Shown in pieces: positions 1-7,439 of a DNA stretch of 16,595 nt; position 1 is the stretch's first letter, and the number at the start of each line of letters is the position of its first letter. The DNA is from CAWVWF01 sp963933885 (GTDB taxonomy: Bacteria; Bacteroidota; Bacteroidia; Flavobacteriales_C; GCA-002722245): positions 1 to 16,595 of the forward strand of contig CAWVWF010000063.1 in NCBI GenBank assembly GCA_963933885.1, written 5' to 3'. Both the position numbers and the translations under genes were made by a program. The notes under the pieces were generated by a model. It had not been told where the DNA came from. It worked only from the letters and a program-made list of their open reading frames with translations, and ran no database searches.

Positions 1-384
1 ATAAAGAGAAATCCCCTTATTAATTACTTGTTAACTCTCAAGACATTTATCCTTGTATGTTTCGGGTGGATATTTTTTAGAGCAAATACTTTAGATGACG
101 CTTTTTTAATCATATTGAAAATATTTTCTATTAATGAATATACACTTTCACAGTTGAGTGTTTATGTTATACCTGTTGTTAAAAAAACAGCTTACTCTAT
201 GGATTTTATCTTAAGTTATTTCTCAATAATAACTTTAATTCTACTAGAGTTTATTTTTATTCATAAAATATCATTTCTAAGTTTAAAATTCAAGTACAGA
301 GCGCCTATTTATATCTCTGCAATTATTGTAATTTTAATTTTAGGTGCATTTGAGCAAAATACGTTTATTTATTTCCAATTTTAA
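1..384 (+). CDS. MBOAT family O-acyltransferase, C-terminal part (5' end outside window)
   Basis: This is the last ~127 codons of a polytopic membrane O-acyltransferase of the AlgI/DltB (MBOAT) type, which moves acyl groups across the inner membrane for addition to surface polysaccharide. The frame is open from base 1, so the gene is cut by the window edge; a TTG at 28 is internal, not a start. The decisive sign is the family's C-terminal motif VCFGWIFFRANTLDDAF, followed by hydrophobic segments and a short tail ending FIYFQF. The catalytic His region lies upstream of the window. Its TAA (382-384) overlaps the ATG of the next gene by one base, so the two are translationally coupled, as expected for an MBOAT with its SGNH-like partner. 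The family call is firm; the substrate is unknown. Confidence 0.85.
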   Translation: MKRNPLINYLLTLKTFILVCFGWIFFRANTLDDAFLIILKIFSINEYTLSQLSVYVIPVVKKTAYSMDFILSYFSIITLILLEFIFIHKISFLSLKFKYRAPIYISAIIVILILGAFEQNTFIYFQF

Positions 385-1328
385 TGAGAACTAAAAAACA
401 ACTTCGTCAATTGATTACGCTAGTAGTCGTAACTTCATTACTTTTATTTATAATAGAACAAGTTATTCAAACAAGTTTAAGGAATGAAACTGAAGGTACG
501 ATAGGTAAAGTAAATGCCATAATTACTAAAAAAATTGATCCTGAATTAAGTATTTGGGGAGCATCAACAGCTTATACACATTTCAATGCGAATAGAATAA
601 GTGACTCTCTTGGCATTAACGCTTTTAATATGGGGATTGATGGAACCAATATAGATCAATTCAATGGACTACTCAAAGAACACATTACGAACTCCCGAAA
701 TTCAAAATTTATTGTTCTGGCGCTTGATATCCATGGTGCTTTAACAAAGAGAAAAAGTTTATATCATATTCACAACTGGATTCATCATATGGATAATGAC
801 AATATCAATAAATGCTTCAAATCAATAGACAATAAACTCATCTTAAAGTCTAACTATATTCCATTCTTTAATTTAACTCTATACAGTAAACATAATTTTA
901 GAAGTGTAATAAAAAATATAAATTATCAAGAACCAACTTACCTATTTCCAAACAAAGGTTATTTATCAAAAGCTCCACGAAAAACAAATTTTTCAAAAGA
1001 TAAATTAGAAATGATTAATGTGTCTTCTGATACGAGTGTATATAATAAAATAAAAGAAAATTGTATTCTTGCCACTCAAAAAAACATCAAACCAATCATA
1101 ATTATAACTCCCTGTTACAAAAAAGGACTTGAGCACTTAGCTAACGCTAACAAAATTATAACTTGGATGAAACAACTAGAGAATTATGGTGTAAGCTTCT
1201 ATGATTTCAGTAACTCCAACATATCACAAGATTCTACTCTTTTCATTGATTACACTCATCTAAACAACATTGGTGCTGAGAAACTAACTGATAAATTCAT
1301 TCAGGTTATTAAAAAAGATTTTTTTTAA
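384..1328 (+). CDS. SGNH-hydrolase-like membrane-anchored protein, MBOAT partner
   Basis: A 314-residue protein with one N-terminal membrane segment (about residues 10-26) and an extracytoplasmic domain that looks like a divergent SGNH hydrolase/acyltransferase. Visible hallmarks are a block-I-like strand WGASTAYTHFN (Ser61 as candidate nucleophile), a following NMGIDG, and a C-terminal block-V-like FIDYTHLNNIGA with Asp289 and His292 in the usual D-x-x-H spacing. AlgJ/AlgX-type partners in MBOAT systems do the final acyl transfer to the glycan in the periplasm, and I infer that role here. The start is fixed by the one-base overlap with the MBOAT stop (TAATG). The middle (about 120-210) is lysine- and asparagine-rich and matches nothing I know. 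Fold and role are inferred from motifs and position only. Confidence 0.65.
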   Translation: MRTKKQLRQLITLVVVTSLLLFIIEQVIQTSLRNETEGTIGKVNAIITKKIDPELSIWGASTAYTHFNANRISDSLGINAFNMGIDGTNIDQFNGLLKEHITNSRNSKFIVLALDIHGALTKRKSLYHIHNWIHHMDNDNINKCFKSIDNKLILKSNYIPFFNLTLYSKHNFRSVIKNINYQEPTYLFPNKGYLSKAPRKTNFSKDKLEMINVSSDTSVYNKIKENCILATQKNIKPIIIITPCYKKGLEHLANANKIITWMKQLENYGVSFYDFSNSNISQDSTLFIDYTHLNNIGAEKLTDKFIQVIKKDFF

Positions 1329-1377
1329 TAAAAAAAGTAATCTTATTTTTTAAAGGCTTTTTTTGGAATCTATTACG

Positions 1378-1385
1378 TATTTTTG
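1378..1385 (+). promoter_or_regulatory. Candidate Bacteroidota -7 box ahead of menB
   Basis: TATTTTTG matches the Bacteroidota -7 consensus TAnnTTTG exactly and lies in the 67-base gap before menB. It ends 10 bases before the ATG, so the transcript leader would be very short. A TTG occurs at 1363-1365, but the 12-base spacing is shorter than usual for a -33 element. T-rich DNA makes chance matches common, so this is weak. Confidence 0.25.
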
Positions 1386-1395
1386 AAAGAAAAAA

Positions 1396-2217
1396 ATGCC
1401 TGTTAGAAATTGGACAACCATTAAGGACTACGAAGATATTAAGTTTGAATTTTTCGAAGGAATCGCAAAAATCACAATTAATCGTCCTGAAGTTTACAAT
1501 GCATTCAGACCAGAAACAACTAACGAAATGTTAGAAGCGATGGATGTTTGTAGAGAAGATCCTAAAATCAGTGTTGTAGTTTTTACTGGAATTGGTGATA
1601 AAGCATTTTGTGCTGGAGGAGATCAAAACGTAAAAGGTGTTGGTGGATATATCGGTGAAGACGGGGTTCCAAGATTAAACATTCTTGATTTACATAAAAA
1701 GATTCGTTCATTACCTAAGCCAGTTATCGCTATGGTTAATGGATATTCAATTGGTGGAGGACATGTTCTTCATGTTGTTTGTGATTTAACAATTGCTAGT
1801 GAAAATGCTAAGTTTGGACAAACAGGTCCAAAAGTAGGTAGTTTCGATGGTGGATTTGGAAGTAGTTATTTAGCTCGTCACGTTGGGCAAAAGAAAGCTA
1901 GAGAAATCTGGTTCTTATGTGAGCAATACACAGCGAAAGAAGCTGAAGACATGGGGATGGTAAATAAAGTTGTTCCATTAGCTGACTTAGAAGACACAAC
2001 AGTTGAATGGTGTAAAACCATCATGAAAAGGAGCCCTCTTGCATTAAGAATGATTAAAGCAAGTTTAAACGCAGAGTTAGATGGGCAACAAGGAATAATG
2101 GAATTAGCAGGTAATGCAACATTGCTTTATTACTTAACAGAAGAAGCTCAAGAAGGTAAACATGCTTTCCTTGAAAAAAGAGAACCTGACTTTCAGAAAT
2201 ACCCTAAATTCCCATAA
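1396..2217 (+). CDS. menB: 1,4-dihydroxy-2-naphthoyl-CoA synthase (MenB)
   Basis: Crotonase-superfamily enzyme that closes the second ring of menaquinone by Dieckmann condensation of o-succinylbenzoyl-CoA in the cytoplasm. The full 273 residues align well with the remembered E. coli MenB: NRPEVYNAFRPET (29-41), CAGGDQ (72-77), an oxyanion-hole region GGGHVLHVVCDL (120-131), GQTGPKVGSFDGG (141-153), REIWFLC (169-175) and the typical C-terminal tail FLEKREPDFQKYPKFP. Gln142, Gly144 and Trp172 correspond, at a constant offset of 12, to E. coli Gln154, Gly156 and Trp184, which hold bicarbonate, so this is the type I, bicarbonate-dependent form. It is first in a packed menB-menA-menC run. No menD, menE or menF is in the window. 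Confidence 0.97.
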   Translation: MPVRNWTTIKDYEDIKFEFFEGIAKITINRPEVYNAFRPETTNEMLEAMDVCREDPKISVVVFTGIGDKAFCAGGDQNVKGVGGYIGEDGVPRLNILDLHKKIRSLPKPVIAMVNGYSIGGGHVLHVVCDLTIASENAKFGQTGPKVGSFDGGFGSSYLARHVGQKKAREIWFLCEQYTAKEAEDMGMVNKVVPLADLEDTTVEWCKTIMKRSPLALRMIKASLNAELDGQQGIMELAGNATLLYYLTEEAQEGKHAFLEKREPDFQKYPKFP

Positions 2218-3129
2218 TTGAGTAATTCACCTTCTATAAAAGATTGGCTTGATGCTTTTAGGTTGCGTACGCTTCCTTTGGCATTGTCGTGTATATTAGT
2301 TGGAAGTGGAATGGCGTATGGATCAACAAGTTTTAATTGGATAATTTTTATTTTAGCTATTAGTACTACATTGTTTCTCCAGATCCTATCCAATTTAGCT
2401 AACGATTATGGAGATTCTGAAAAAGGAACTGATAATAAAGATCGAGTTGGTCCGGTAAGAACTATTCAATCCGGTAAGATTACTCCCGCTCAGATGAAAA
2501 AAGGAATTATTGGATTAGTTATACTAACTCTTATTTCGGGAATTTCATTGATTTACAATAGTAACCTGGGAGAAAACATATTAGCTCAAATTGGTTTTGT
2601 ACTTCTTGGAGTTATTTGTATAATTGCCGCGATTAAATACACTGCAGGAAAAGGTGCTTATGGCTATAAGGGCTTAGGAGATGTATTTGTTTTCCTTTTC
2701 TTTGGACTTGTTGGAGTCTGCGGAACTTACTTCCTATTCACCAAAGAAATTCATTTATTACAAGTTTTACCAGGTATATCTATAGGTTTGTTTTCTGCAG
2801 CCGTTTTAAACCTCAATAACATGAGAGACATAGATAACGATGGTGCTTCAGGAAAGAATACTTTAGTAGTGAAAATTGGTTTGAGCAAAGCAAAGATATA
2901 TCACTTATCTATAATTTTAGTTGGGATTACAACAAGTATCGTTTACGTCTTACAGAATTCATATAGTATTATTAATTTCCTTTTTATAATTTCATTCATT
3001 CCATTAGTAATCCATTTAATCAAAGTTTTTCAAACAAAAATCCCAGCGAATCTAGATCCTGAATTAAAAAAAGTTGCATTATCAACTTTCCTGTTTTCAA
3101 TATTGTTCTGGATTTCAATAACACTATAG
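2218..3129 (+). CDS. menA: 1,4-dihydroxy-2-naphthoate polyprenyltransferase (MenA)
   Basis: UbiA-family integral membrane prenyltransferase that attaches the isoprenoid tail to 1,4-dihydroxy-2-naphthoate with loss of CO2, giving demethylmenaquinone. It has 303 residues with about eight or nine hydrophobic segments. The first Asp-rich motif is NDYGDSEKGTD (Asn62, Asp63, Asp66) and the second is NMRDIDNDGASG (Asp204, Asp208), which bind Mg-diphosphate. The N-terminus WLDAFRLRTLPLALS (10-24) is typical of MenA, so translation must begin before it. The only candidate is TTG at 2218, directly after the menB TAA (2215-2217) and in the same frame; the first ATG, at residue 32, would remove the conserved start. 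Translation is therefore probably coupled to menB termination. Confidence 0.93.
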   Translation: MSNSPSIKDWLDAFRLRTLPLALSCILVGSGMAYGSTSFNWIIFILAISTTLFLQILSNLANDYGDSEKGTDNKDRVGPVRTIQSGKITPAQMKKGIIGLVILTLISGISLIYNSNLGENILAQIGFVLLGVICIIAAIKYTAGKGAYGYKGLGDVFVFLFFGLVGVCGTYFLFTKEIHLLQVLPGISIGLFSAAVLNLNNMRDIDNDGASGKNTLVVKIGLSKAKIYHLSIILVGITTSIVYVLQNSYSIINFLFIISFIPLVIHLIKVFQTKIPANLDPELKKVALSTFLFSILFWISITL

Positions 3130-3130
3130 A

Positions 3131-4180
3131 ATGTTTAATGCTCCAATAAAACTTAAGGATTCAAAGTTAGAAGCTTCATTCGAAAAACATTTACTTCAAT
3201 TCATTACTCCAGCCAAGACTTCTAGAGAAACCTTCACTTTCAAAGACACTTATCTATTGAAAGTGAAATATGTCGATGATAACTCAATAGGAACAGGTGA
3301 ATGCAGTCCATTATGGACTTTAAGTATTGACCCTAAAGACGAGTACATTTCTAAATTAGAATACATCTGTAAAAATATTAATAATTGGAAAAATCTTCTA
3401 GAAGGAGAACTTGATAGTTTCCCTTCAATTCAATTTGGATTAGAAACAGCACTTTTAGATTTAAGTAATGAAGGAAAATGTATAATATATCCATCTAAAT
3501 TTTCAGAAGGAAAAGATTCTATTCAAATAAATGGCTTAATATGGATGGACACTTTTGAAAAGATGTCAATTCAAATCGAAGACAAAATCAAAAAAGGTTT
3601 TAGTTGTGTAAAACTAAAAATAGGTGCCATTAATTGGGAAGACGAACTATATCTACTAAAGAATATTAGAAAGAGATTTTCAGAAAGTGATATTGAGATG
3701 AGAGTAGATGCAAACGGTGCGTTTTCGCCAACTCAAGCGTTAGCCAAGCTAAATAAACTTGCTCAACTAAAAATTCACTCAATTGAACAACCTATTATGG
3801 CTGGACAAATCGATTCAATGAAATATCTGTGTCGTGACACACCTATCCCGATAGCCTTAGATGAAGAATTGATTGGAGTATCAAGTAAATTAGAGAAAGA
3901 CGAATTGCTAGAAGAAATAAAACCGCAATTTATTATTTTAAAACCGACCTTAGTTGGGGGAATAAAAGGTTCAAACGAATGGATTCATGCTGCAAGTAAG
4001 AGTAAAACTAAATGGTGGATTACTTCTGCGCTAGAAGGTAATTATGCATTAAATTCTATTGCACAATTTGTTTATCAAACAGAAAACAAACTACCACAAG
4101 GACTAGGAACAGGGCAGCTTTATAGTAATAATTTTGACTCTAGATTATCATTGAGACAAGATCTATTACAGCTTTCTTAA
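3131..4180 (+). CDS. menC: o-Succinylbenzoate synthase (MenC), enolase superfamily
   Basis: Cytoplasmic enzyme that dehydrates SHCHC to o-succinylbenzoate in menaquinone synthesis. The 349-residue protein has an N-terminal capping domain (about 1-110) and a TIM-barrel domain with the expected catalytic set: K161-x-K163 in CVKLKIG, metal ligands Asp193 (RVDANGAF), Glu219 (SIEQP) and Asp244 (ALDEE), and Lys271 (ILKPTLVGG). The SALEGNYALNSIAQF segment (299-313) near the C-terminus also fits MenC. The ATG lies one base after the menA stop, so the gene is in the same operon. Some enolase-superfamily relatives are N-succinylamino-acid racemases, but position beside menB and menA makes the MenC role the natural reading. 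Confidence 0.93.
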   Translation: MFNAPIKLKDSKLEASFEKHLLQFITPAKTSRETFTFKDTYLLKVKYVDDNSIGTGECSPLWTLSIDPKDEYISKLEYICKNINNWKNLLEGELDSFPSIQFGLETALLDLSNEGKCIIYPSKFSEGKDSIQINGLIWMDTFEKMSIQIEDKIKKGFSCVKLKIGAINWEDELYLLKNIRKRFSESDIEMRVDANGAFSPTQALAKLNKLAQLKIHSIEQPIMAGQIDSMKYLCRDTPIPIALDEELIGVSSKLEKDELLEEIKPQFIILKPTLVGGIKGSNEWIHAASKSKTKWWITSALEGNYALNSIAQFVYQTENKLPQGLGTGQLYSNNFDSRLSLRQDLLQLS

Positions 4181-4206
4181 AAGATCATTTTTTAATCGAA
4201 CATTGT

Positions 4207-4222
4207 AGTGTATATTTACACT
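4207..4222 (+). terminator. Small hairpin after menC, possible terminator or operator
   Basis: AGTGTA (4207-4212) and TACACT (4217-4222) form a perfect 6-bp stem with a TATT loop, followed by TTTTAATTAAAACTTTT. It lies between the menC stop and the lipoprotein start (17 bases before the ATG). The short AT-rich stem would be a weak terminator; a palindromic operator for the downstream unit is equally possible. Confidence 0.35.
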
Positions 4223-4238
4223 TTTAATTAAAACTTTT

Positions 4239-6095
4239 ATGCTTAGCAGAGCCCTACTTTTATTAAGTTTAATCACACTAATGTCCTGTGGATCAAACGA
4301 GTCCAAGACTAGCAACATAAAGGAATCTAATTACTCTTCAATTTCTTTCACGCATAATATTTTCGATTTAGAAAAGAATTTAAAGGTTAGAGTCGAGTCT
4401 AAAAGTGAATCCGCACCAATTAAGATCAAAAAAACAGAAAATTCTTTTCAAATTAAAACCAAAAAGAAATTAACTTTTCTATCTAAAAAAGTATTTTCTT
4501 TATTCACTATTAAGGATTCAGTTGAGTTTAAAAACTTTGCTAAACTCAACGTTATAGAAGAAGTCCTTCAGAGTCAAAACCTAATTGGACTAAAATCTAA
4601 ATTCCTAAGTGTTAATATAAAGGGAAATATTCATGAAATGTTTTTCCAAGAAGGATTCGACAAGAGAATAATAGAAAGTAACTCAAGAAGAGAAGGTATA
4701 ATTTTCACCAACACAAACAGCAGTAAAATCACTTATAATCCATCTGACAAAGAAGATGAGAAGTTAGCTCAAACGATTAACAATAAAATTAAACAATGGG
4801 AGAATGGTGATTTGAAAACAGAATGTTTAGTTGACGCATATAAATGGGGGAAATTTCTTGCGATTAATGAGCTTCTAAATACTTCGGGAATTCCAAATTT
4901 ATCTTTTGCTTACTACTTAAATCCAGTTTCAAATTTAATTGAGCCGTTCTTGTTTTTATCTAATAAAAGTAATGTTGATGATTTTGCTTCTAAGTTAACT
5001 GTAGATTCAACTATAGCAGCGTTTAAAGCATTATTAAGTGTTGAATTAGTTCAAATTAAGAAAGTAATTTCTGACCATAAATTAGCAGACTATACTTCAT
5101 TGCCTTCAACTTACAACAACGACATAAAACCAATAAAACTAAACAGCTGTTACTCCACTGTAGAATTTGAACAATTCTTTAACGAAGTAGATGGAATAGT
5201 AACTTTAAAACAACAAAAAAACACGATTAACTCTCCAGTAATAATACCGGCAGGGCTTAAAGTTCAGTTTAATGCTGGTGATGAAATTAATATTACTGAA
5301 AAAGGTTTTATACTTTCCTTCTCTCCTGTAAAGATGACAGGTACTGAATCCAATCCGATAACAATAGTTAGTTCTGATTCTTCAGGAAACGGTTTTCATA
5401 TCATTAGCGCTAGAGTTAATTCCGAATTAAGCTATGTAAACTTCAATGGATTGTCTAACCTTAATTATCAATCATGGAAACTTCCAAGCGCAGTAACATT
5501 CTATGAATCTCCCGTAAATATTAATCATTGTACTTTTAAGAATAATCATTGTGAAGATGCTGTCAATATATTCAGATCTACACCATATAGATTTGAGAAT
5601 TCTATAATCTCGAACACTTTCTCAGATGCTTTCGATGCTGATTTCAGTAATGGAATAATAAGAAATAGTAAAATAATCAATTCTGGAAACGATGGTGTTG
5701 ATATTTCAGGAAGTGAAATTACAATTGAAAATACTCAGTTCATTAACATTGCAGATAAAGCCTTAAGTGCAGGAGAAAATAGCTCAATGAAGGTTGATAG
5801 TATTTCTATTGATGGAGCTGCCCTAGCAATTGTAGCAAAAGATTTGTCAAGGGTTAAAATAAGTAATTCAGTAATTACAAACTCACCGGTTGTTTACTGT
5901 GCATTCCAAAAGAAAAAGGAATTCGGACCATCAAGTATTACAGCTGAAAAAGTAGAGTTTTCAAACTTTAAAGAAGAAAACCTTATAGAAGAAAATTCGA
6001 AACTAAAGATTGATGGAGAAAAAATCCACAACTATAGAGACAATGTAAAAAAGTACCTTTACGGTAATGAGTATGGAAAGGAAACTGTTAAATAG
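4239..6095 (+). CDS. Lipoprotein with CotH-like N-terminal region and right-handed beta-helix domain
   Basis: A 618-residue predicted lipoprotein: a short hydrophobic signal ending in the lipobox LMSC, with Cys17 as lipidation site. Residues about 118-156 (KFLSVNIKGNIHEMFFQEGF and onward, then REGIIF) and 202-239 (KFLAINELLNTSGIPN, then YYLNP) resemble two conserved blocks of the CotH spore-coat kinase family, but the later Asp pair expected for metal binding is not evident, so it may be divergent or inactive. Residues about 305-595 read as parallel beta-helix rungs: an LKQQKNTINSPVIIPAGLKV opening, then repeats such as VNINHCTFKNNHCEDAVNIF, FENSIISNTFSDAF, IRNSKIINSGNDGVDISGS and IENTQFINIADKALSAG. 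This fold often binds or cleaves polysaccharide. The gene overlaps the VTC-domain gene by 29 bases. The beta-helix is fairly sure; the CotH link is tentative. Confidence 0.7.
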   Translation: MLSRALLLLSLITLMSCGSNESKTSNIKESNYSSISFTHNIFDLEKNLKVRVESKSESAPIKIKKTENSFQIKTKKKLTFLSKKVFSLFTIKDSVEFKNFAKLNVIEEVLQSQNLIGLKSKFLSVNIKGNIHEMFFQEGFDKRIIESNSRREGIIFTNTNSSKITYNPSDKEDEKLAQTINNKIKQWENGDLKTECLVDAYKWGKFLAINELLNTSGIPNLSFAYYLNPVSNLIEPFLFLSNKSNVDDFASKLTVDSTIAAFKALLSVELVQIKKVISDHKLADYTSLPSTYNNDIKPIKLNSCYSTVEFEQFFNEVDGIVTLKQQKNTINSPVIIPAGLKVQFNAGDEINITEKGFILSFSPVKMTGTESNPITIVSSDSSGNGFHIISARVNSELSYVNFNGLSNLNYQSWKLPSAVTFYESPVNINHCTFKNNHCEDAVNIFRSTPYRFENSIISNTFSDAFDADFSNGIIRNSKIINSGNDGVDISGSEITIENTQFINIADKALSAGENSSMKVDSISIDGAALAIVAKDLSRVKISNSVITNSPVVYCAFQKKKEFGPSSITAEKVEFSNFKEENLIEENSKLKIDGEKIHNYRDNVKKYLYGNEYGKETVK

Positions 6096-6864
6096 TATAG
6101 AGCAATCTTTACAAGAGTTTACGCCCATTACCTTAAAGGAAATGGATGGCGTTAGCTTGATGAATAGAACAGACACTAAATTTATCTTCGAAGCAGATAG
6201 ATTACCTGAACTATTAAAAAGAGTTTCTCCATTTTATAAAAGTTTGGAAATCGCAACCAATAGATTTGCAGATTATAAAACAGATTACTTCGACACACTT
6301 GAATTTGGTCTTTATATTGGACACCACAATGGTAAACAAAATAGATATAAGATAAGATATAGAGAATATATGGGTGCCAACCTTTCGTTTTTAGAAGTTA
6401 AATTCAAAAACAATAAAGGAAAAACACTTAAATCAAGAATACAAGCTTGGGTTGATAAAGATAATATCAATGATGAACACAATGACTTCTTAAAGCAAAA
6501 AACACCATATAGCAGAGCGGATTTAAAGCATGTTCTAACCAATAATTTCAGTAGAATTACCTTGGTAAGTAATACTGATAAAGAAAGATTAACAATTGAT
6601 TTCAAACTTCAATTCAAAAACGAAACAACACTAAAAGACTTAGGTAATTTAGCGATTGCCGAGGTGAAACAAGAAAACGTGAATAGAGATTCTAAAGTGA
6701 TGAAAATCCTCAAAGAAATGAATATTCATGAAGCAAGTTTTAGTAAGTACGCAACGGGTGCAGCATTATTAAACCCACAATTGAAATACAATAAATTTAA
6801 ATCAAACCTACTTTATTTAAACAAAATCCATCATGACGGAAATATTTGGAATACCATACATTGA
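6067..6864 (+). CDS. VTC-domain (polyphosphate polymerase-like) protein, triphosphate tunnel fold
   Basis: A 265-residue protein matching the VTC domain, the catalytic part of the yeast vacuolar polyphosphate polymerase, of the CYTH/triphosphate-tunnel superfamily. The charged tunnel residues appear in order: NRTDTKF (Arg34, Lys38), YKTDYFDT (70-77), GKQNRYKIRYREY (Arg93, Lys95, Arg97, Arg99), FLEVKFKNNKGKTLKSR (Glu110, Lys112, Lys114, Lys122, Arg124), RLTIDF (Arg174, Asp178), AEVKQE (Glu199, Lys201) and SFSKYATG (Lys227). An intact set implies activity on a nucleotide triphosphate or polyphosphate. There is no signal peptide or membrane segment, so it is cytoplasmic, perhaps docked to the DUF4956 protein, whose gene overlaps its 3' end by 32 bases. 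ATG at 6067 is used; ATG at 6073 is a two-codon-shorter alternative. Substrate and product are not shown by sequence. Confidence 0.85.
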   Translation: MSMERKLLNSIEQSLQEFTPITLKEMDGVSLMNRTDTKFIFEADRLPELLKRVSPFYKSLEIATNRFADYKTDYFDTLEFGLYIGHHNGKQNRYKIRYREYMGANLSFLEVKFKNNKGKTLKSRIQAWVDKDNINDEHNDFLKQKTPYSRADLKHVLTNNFSRITLVSNTDKERLTIDFKLQFKNETTLKDLGNLAIAEVKQENVNRDSKVMKILKEMNIHEASFSKYATGAALLNPQLKYNKFKSNLLYLNKIHHDGNIWNTIH

Positions 6865-7438
6865 TACTGAAGATTTTTTAAAATTAATTTTCAAATTTGC
6901 AATCAACCTTTTCTTTTTGTTCACGACAGTAAGATTCATTTTCTATCGTAACAATAGAGATAAAGATTACCTTTTCACGTTCTTCATGTTTAACTTGATG
7001 ACGTTCTTCATTTGTGTACTCCTAAGAAAAGTACCGATGGAAATGGGATTTGCAATGGGACTTTTTGCTGTTTTTGGTATTTTACGATACAGAACAGAAG
7101 CATTACCTATTAAGGAAATGACATACCTTTTCATCGTAATTGGTTTAGCAATGATTAACGCATTGGCTAACAAATCAATTAGTATGGCTGAATTATTCTT
7201 CACGAACTTTGTAATCGTGGGAACTACTTTAGGTATTGAAACAATCTGGTTCAATGATCACGAAAGAAGTAAAATCATCGTTTTTGAAAAAATAGATTTG
7301 GTTAAACCTGAAAATGAGGCTGCGCTTTTAGCCGATTTAAGAGAGCGTACTGGACTTGATGTTTTCAAATTTAGTATTGGAAAAATCGATTTCTTAAAAG
7401 ATGTAGCTGAAATCAAAATCTATTACAAAGAAGCTTAA
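6833..7438 (+). CDS. DUF4956 family integral membrane protein
   Basis: A 201-residue protein with about four or five hydrophobic segments (roughly 15-36, 46-64, 72-84, 96-112 and 119-135) and a C-terminal soluble domain (145-201) with alternating strands and helix. The conserved core at 72-100, with GLFAVFGILRYRTE then PIKEMTYLF, is the hallmark of DUF4956. From memory, members are found next to VTC-domain and CotH-like genes, and the arrangement here agrees. The Arg-Tyr-Arg-Thr-Glu at the membrane edge may meet a phosphorylated ligand; this is speculation. The start overlaps the VTC gene by 32 bases and the stop is one base before the pyrophosphatase ATG, so all four genes should be co-transcribed. 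The biochemical role is unknown; a membrane partner or channel for the VTC enzyme is the simplest idea. Confidence 0.85.
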   Translation: MTEIFGIPYIDTEDFLKLIFKFAINLFFLFTTVRFIFYRNNRDKDYLFTFFMFNLMTFFICVLLRKVPMEMGFAMGLFAVFGILRYRTEALPIKEMTYLFIVIGLAMINALANKSISMAELFFTNFVIVGTTLGIETIWFNDHERSKIIVFEKIDLVKPENEAALLADLRERTGLDVFKFSIGKIDFLKDVAEIKIYYKEA

Positions 7439-7439
7439 A

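Noticed and set aside
28..384. A complete small gene beginning with TTG at 28
   Set aside because: The frame is open to base 1 and the protein is plainly the C-terminus of an MBOAT enzyme, so the gene is truncated by the window.
1329..1395. Terminator in the A- and T-rich gap after the SGNH-like gene
   Set aside because: A-runs and T-runs face each other but no stem with a proper loop forms.
2193..2393. Minus-strand reading frame of 66 codons across the menB/menA junction
   Set aside because: Lies opposite well-supported menA sequence, with no recognisable protein features.
6312..6605. Minus-strand reading frame of 97 codons inside the VTC gene
   Set aside because: Antisense shadow; hydrophobic runs arise from the AT-rich opposite strand while the plus strand encodes conserved tunnel motifs.
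6967..7254. Minus-strand reading frame of 95 codons inside the DUF4956 gene
   Set aside because: Shadow of the conserved DUF4956 core.
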